From Craspedostauros australis (lineage: Eukaryota > Bacillariophyta > Bacillariophyceae > Mastogloiales > Achnanthaceae): 64,000 nt of DNA. The translations under genes and the position numbers were made by a program. The stretch is from NCBI GenBank assembly GCA_026770025.1, contig JAMXDE010000046.1:124001-188000 (forward strand). Reading direction: 5' to 3'. The notes under the pieces are model-generated. The model saw nothing but the letters and a program-made list of their open reading frames with translations, had not been told where the DNA came from and searched no databases. How positions within the stretch are numbered: the first letter of the stretch is position 1; the number at the start of each line of letters is the position of its first letter. Below are positions 61,619 through 64,000 of the stretch, one piece after another.

Positions 61619-61945
61619 CTACTGCGCCTCCAAAATCTTGCGGATCTTGCCGAGAAGCTGCTCTCGCTCCTTCGGCGTCGTCAGGTATCGTTCTCCCTCG
61701 GACATGCGGGTCTTCTTGGAATGCAACAGCATCTTCTTGGGCTTGCCCGTCGCATCGTCCAGCACATCAGGATGCTTCAGCACGACCTCAAAGTTCCCGG
61801 TAGGTCGAGGGTCGCGCTTGCCCTGGATCTTCACGTCCAGGCCTTGCTCTTGCATCCATTTCCGGGCCTCGATGTAGTAGCGCTGGAAGCCTCATGCTCC
61901 GCAGTACTGGATCGTGATGGATGGCTTCGTCTGGTTGGCGCCCAT
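61619..61945 (-). CDS. SELENOW: Selenoprotein W with in-frame UGA selenocysteine
   Basis: From the ATG at 61945 the frame encodes 108 residues to a TAG, with one TGA at 61894-61892 (codon 18). Around it the protein reads ITIQYCGA-U-GFQRYYIEAR, the CxxU redox motif of selenoprotein W (CGAUGY in animals). Downstream blocks match the family: DPRPTGNFEVVL and LLHSKKTR, then a C-terminal helix (REQLLGKIRKILEAQ). Reading the TGA as selenocysteine explains why conservation continues on both sides in one frame; a conventional call would start at the internal Met (MQEQGLDV) and lose the active site. SelW is a small thioredoxin-fold Rdx-family redox protein, possibly working with glutathione or 14-3-3 proteins. 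Recoding needs a SECIS in the 3' UTR, which I could not identify with confidence. Confidence 0.85.
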
Positions 61946-62832
61946 TGTTCTTCGTTCTTCGTTGTGTTGCTTGTTCCTGCTGATGCTGATGCTGATGCTG
62001 ATGCCACTTTCGCACTTGCCTTTTGCTGCTTCGCCTTGTGGACAGGGGGTGGTTGTGATTGTGGCTGTGCTGTTTGGAATACGACAGCAGACCCGATCCC
62101 TTGCGGACGATCAACACCGACTGGTCGAAGGAGGGTCCCGATTCATGTGCGCTCGTGAACTTTGCGTTCACTCCGCTTCCGGTCAACCCAGAACACTCAC
62201 TTTTCTGTCTGTCGTGTCGTGTCGCATCTTGTGCTCTTGATTGACTTCGAGAACTTTGACATTTCCCTGTTTGTCTTGTCACGACTGCTTTGTGCACGAG
62301 CACGAATCGTGGAAAACGGACTCACTCGATCAATCGCAGATGTCATACACACGACTTGTGTACAATACCGTGATATGACGTCAGAATGATAGACGTGTCT
62401 TGGAGAGACAACACAAATGACATTTAGTTACGAAAGGTATGATTGGATTCGACCAATGTTCGTGTCCACAATGATCCCGGACAGGATTCAATACAAGAGA
62501 GAGTCCTTTTGAGTTCATCGTTCAATGGCACTATTCGAACGAACATGTTCGTGTTCGATAAAGGTACCAGGGAGTGTTCATTGTGGGGAGTCCTTTGTGT
62601 GGTGTATTCATCTTGCTCTTTGTTCCAACCATAGTCTACACACAACTATGTCCGGACACACACGTTGTGCATTTGCTACCATCCTCACCCACAATCAGGA
62701 GGCAACCTCGACTCCTGGCGTGTGTACACAACACGTTCGTAAATGTACTAGGACACGTTAACACATAATCATTCCTCTGTGGAACGCAGCAAACTCTGCG
62801 TTGAACGGGAGGCCCACCTATCCACCTGCATT
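61946..62832. other. Intergenic region
   Basis: The 887 bp between the selenoprotein W start and the GAF-protein stop contain a CTGATG repeat (about 61978-62003) next to the selenoprotein start, probably in its 5' UTR. No gene is seen. Confidence 0.4.
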
Positions 62833-64000
62833 CTATTCGGGGAACAAATTCGGCTGTCCTGCGGTTTGCCATATGTTGCTGTTGTTGCCATCCCGCGAGT
62901 TGTGGATGCCTGACAGCCCGTGCTCCTTCAGGATGCGAATAGTGTCCTTCAGTCGCACTTCCTCCTCATCTTGTTCGTCGGTGTAAATGGATTGCAAGCT
63001 CACGGAGATGTGGCTTGCCAGCGCCATGAGGATCTGCACATCGCGGTCCAGAAAGCCATGTTGCAAAGTATCGACGGATGCTTTGCGGAATCCTTGCGCT
63101 GCTTCGTCCGCCGCTGCGGCCTGTCCGCCAGAGATCTTGTTCATCGCCTGAATCACAGCGATCGTGCGTCCTTGTCCGTCCAGCACAGGCACGACGGCCA
63201 TGTTCTTGACGTGGGAAGGAATGACGGTCATGATCGAGCGCGTATCGTCGTCATCTTCATCACCATTGTTGCTGTCATGCCTGTCGTTGATGGAGGGGTC
63301 GGTGGCGAAATCAGGTTCGGCATGCACGTCGTAAATATTCCAGGGACGTCCGGTCATGGCGGCTCGAGACACGATGCCGCGGCCCAGCGGGATCATCAGA
63401 GCGGAGTTGGGGGATTGGGAAGACCCTGGCACCATCATCGTGGCGCCTTCGAGCAGGCGGATGTTGCTGGAGGGGTCGGAACCATCGATGCGCGATGTGA
63501 TGGAATGCAACGTATCCATGACTCTTCCGGTTGCTGAGCTGAAACCCATGTCGTTGTCTGTGGATGCCGCGGATGATGAGGGCGACGACGACGACGATGA
63601 TGCGGTCGATGAGTGCATCACAGATGGCTTAATCTTGGGCAGCACGTAGTACATGGCATACAGGTGCGTCCCCGTCGCTGTGGGACGCAAGCTGCGCTTG
63701 TCGATAGTCGTCGACGCAGATCCAAAGATGGAGGTATGCCACCAATACAGAACATCGAATAGCGACGAGGATGATGCAGCAGTCGGTTTGGCTTTTGCCT
63801 TTGTTTTCCTTGGTTGCAGTGCAGGCGGTGGCTGAACGCGAAGGTACAGGCACGTTGATTCTGCTCCCACCAACGTCTTTGCTTCCGTCACGACGTCACG
63901 GAAGAGCTTCTCCAGGTGGGCATCGCGCTTCTTGCGCTCCGTCTTGTGCGGATCCAGGAACATGAGGGGGAACATGCCGATGATGCATCCGATGACAATG
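62833..64000 (-). CDS. Membrane-anchored GAF-domain protein (5' end off window)
   Basis: The frame is open from the right edge to a stop at 62833, 388 codons. The first residues in view form the end of a membrane helix (IVIGCIIGMFPLMFL), so the ATG at 63975 is internal. A basic stretch (KTERKKRDAHLEKLFRDVVT) follows and leads into a GAF domain: EAKTLVGAESTCLYLRV, then a Ser/Ala-rich insert, then IPLGRGIVSRAAMTGRPWNI, DVHAEPDF, MAVVPVLDGQGRTIAVIQAM and DRDVQILMALASHISVSLQS. The block IPLGRGI...TGRPWNIYD...AVIQAMNK is typical of the GAF domains of cyclic-nucleotide phosphodiesterases and related sensors. An acidic tail ends the protein. What lies upstream (more helices, a cyclase or kinase domain) is unknown. 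GAF domains bind small ligands such as cyclic nucleotides. Confidence 0.75.
   Translation of the reverse strand, partial: IVIGCIIGMFPLMFLDPHKTERKKRDAHLEKLFRDVVTEAKTLVGAESTCLYLRVQPPPALQPRKTKAKAKPTAASSSSLFDVLYWWHTSIFGSASTTIDKRSLRPTATGTHLYAMYYVLPKIKPSVMHSSTASSSSSSPSSSAASTDNDMGFSSATGRVMDTLHSITSRIDGSDPSSNIRLLEGATMMVPGSSQSPNSALMIPLGRGIVSRAAMTGRPWNIYDVHAEPDFATDPSINDRHDSNNGDEDDDDTRSIMTVIPSHVKNMAVVPVLDGQGRTIAVIQAMNKISGGQAAAADEAAQGFRKASVDTLQHGFLDRDVQILMALASHISVSLQSIYTDEQDEEEVRLKDTIRILKEHGLSGIHNSRDGNNSNIWQTAGQPNLFPE

Noticed and set aside
62892-63975. ATG at 63975 as the true start of the GAF protein
   Set aside because: The frame stays open to the window edge and the codons just upstream complete a membrane helix, so the start lies outside the window.

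Overview
The window is nuclear DNA from a eukaryotic alga, most likely a diatom or close ochrophyte relative. Supporting signs: two genes carry the DUF6824-type domain (DVLFGRGR / DVVCARGK signature) that is expanded in diatoms; one protein has a bipartite plastid presequence with a Phe at the cleavage site (AMA|F); secreted proteins have Pro/Thr/Ser stalks of the PTxxPT kind seen in diatom wall-associated proteins; introns are short GT-AG introns; and there is a selenoprotein W gene with an in-frame UGA. No organism name can be read from the sequence. I assembled spliced models by hand from GT-AG sites and protein continuity, so start codons and exon ends are predictions.

Layout, left to right. 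1-6.5 kb: 3'-truncated secreted GH19-like chitinase, a tail-anchored protein of unknown function, and a single-domain GT92-like glycosyltransferase. 6.9-8.3 kb: ESS2/DGCR14 splicing factor. 9.0-12.8 kb: left arm of a ~3.85-kb inverted duplication with a secreted Cys-rich repeat protein. 13.1-24.4 kb: zinc-independent MDR oxidoreductase, a CRAL-TRIO/DUF6824 fusion, NTAN1-type N-terminal Asn amidohydrolase, a small coiled-coil protein, V-ATPase subunit G, and a plastid-targeted protein with a possible NTF2-like fold. 25.3-29.1 kb: right arm of the inverted duplication. 29.5-30.9 kb: a second DUF6824 gene. 32.1-37.3 kb: one six-exon gene reading as three GT92-like domains in a row. 37.9-42.2 kb: MscS-type channel and an ankyrin-BTB protein. 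42.8-50.7 kb: a 2,629-residue TPX2-like microtubule protein. 52.0-54.1 kb: two tandem MATH-domain genes. 55.0-56.4 kb: a DUF2358 gene in three exons. 57.9-60.2 kb: a seven-transmembrane receptor. 61.6-61.9 kb: selenoprotein W. 62.8 kb to the right edge: a membrane-anchored GAF-domain protein, truncated at its 5' end.

The genes do not form one pathway; this is ordinary mixed gene content for a compact algal genome. The most noteworthy items are the triple GT92 fusion with a homologous intron in each repeat and a changed DxD motif in the middle domain, the lipid-binding plus DUF6824 fusion whose intron can be read through in frame, the recent inverted duplication, and the selenocysteine codon. 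I saw no transposase, reverse transcriptase, virus-like element, CRISPR array, rRNA or convincing tRNA.
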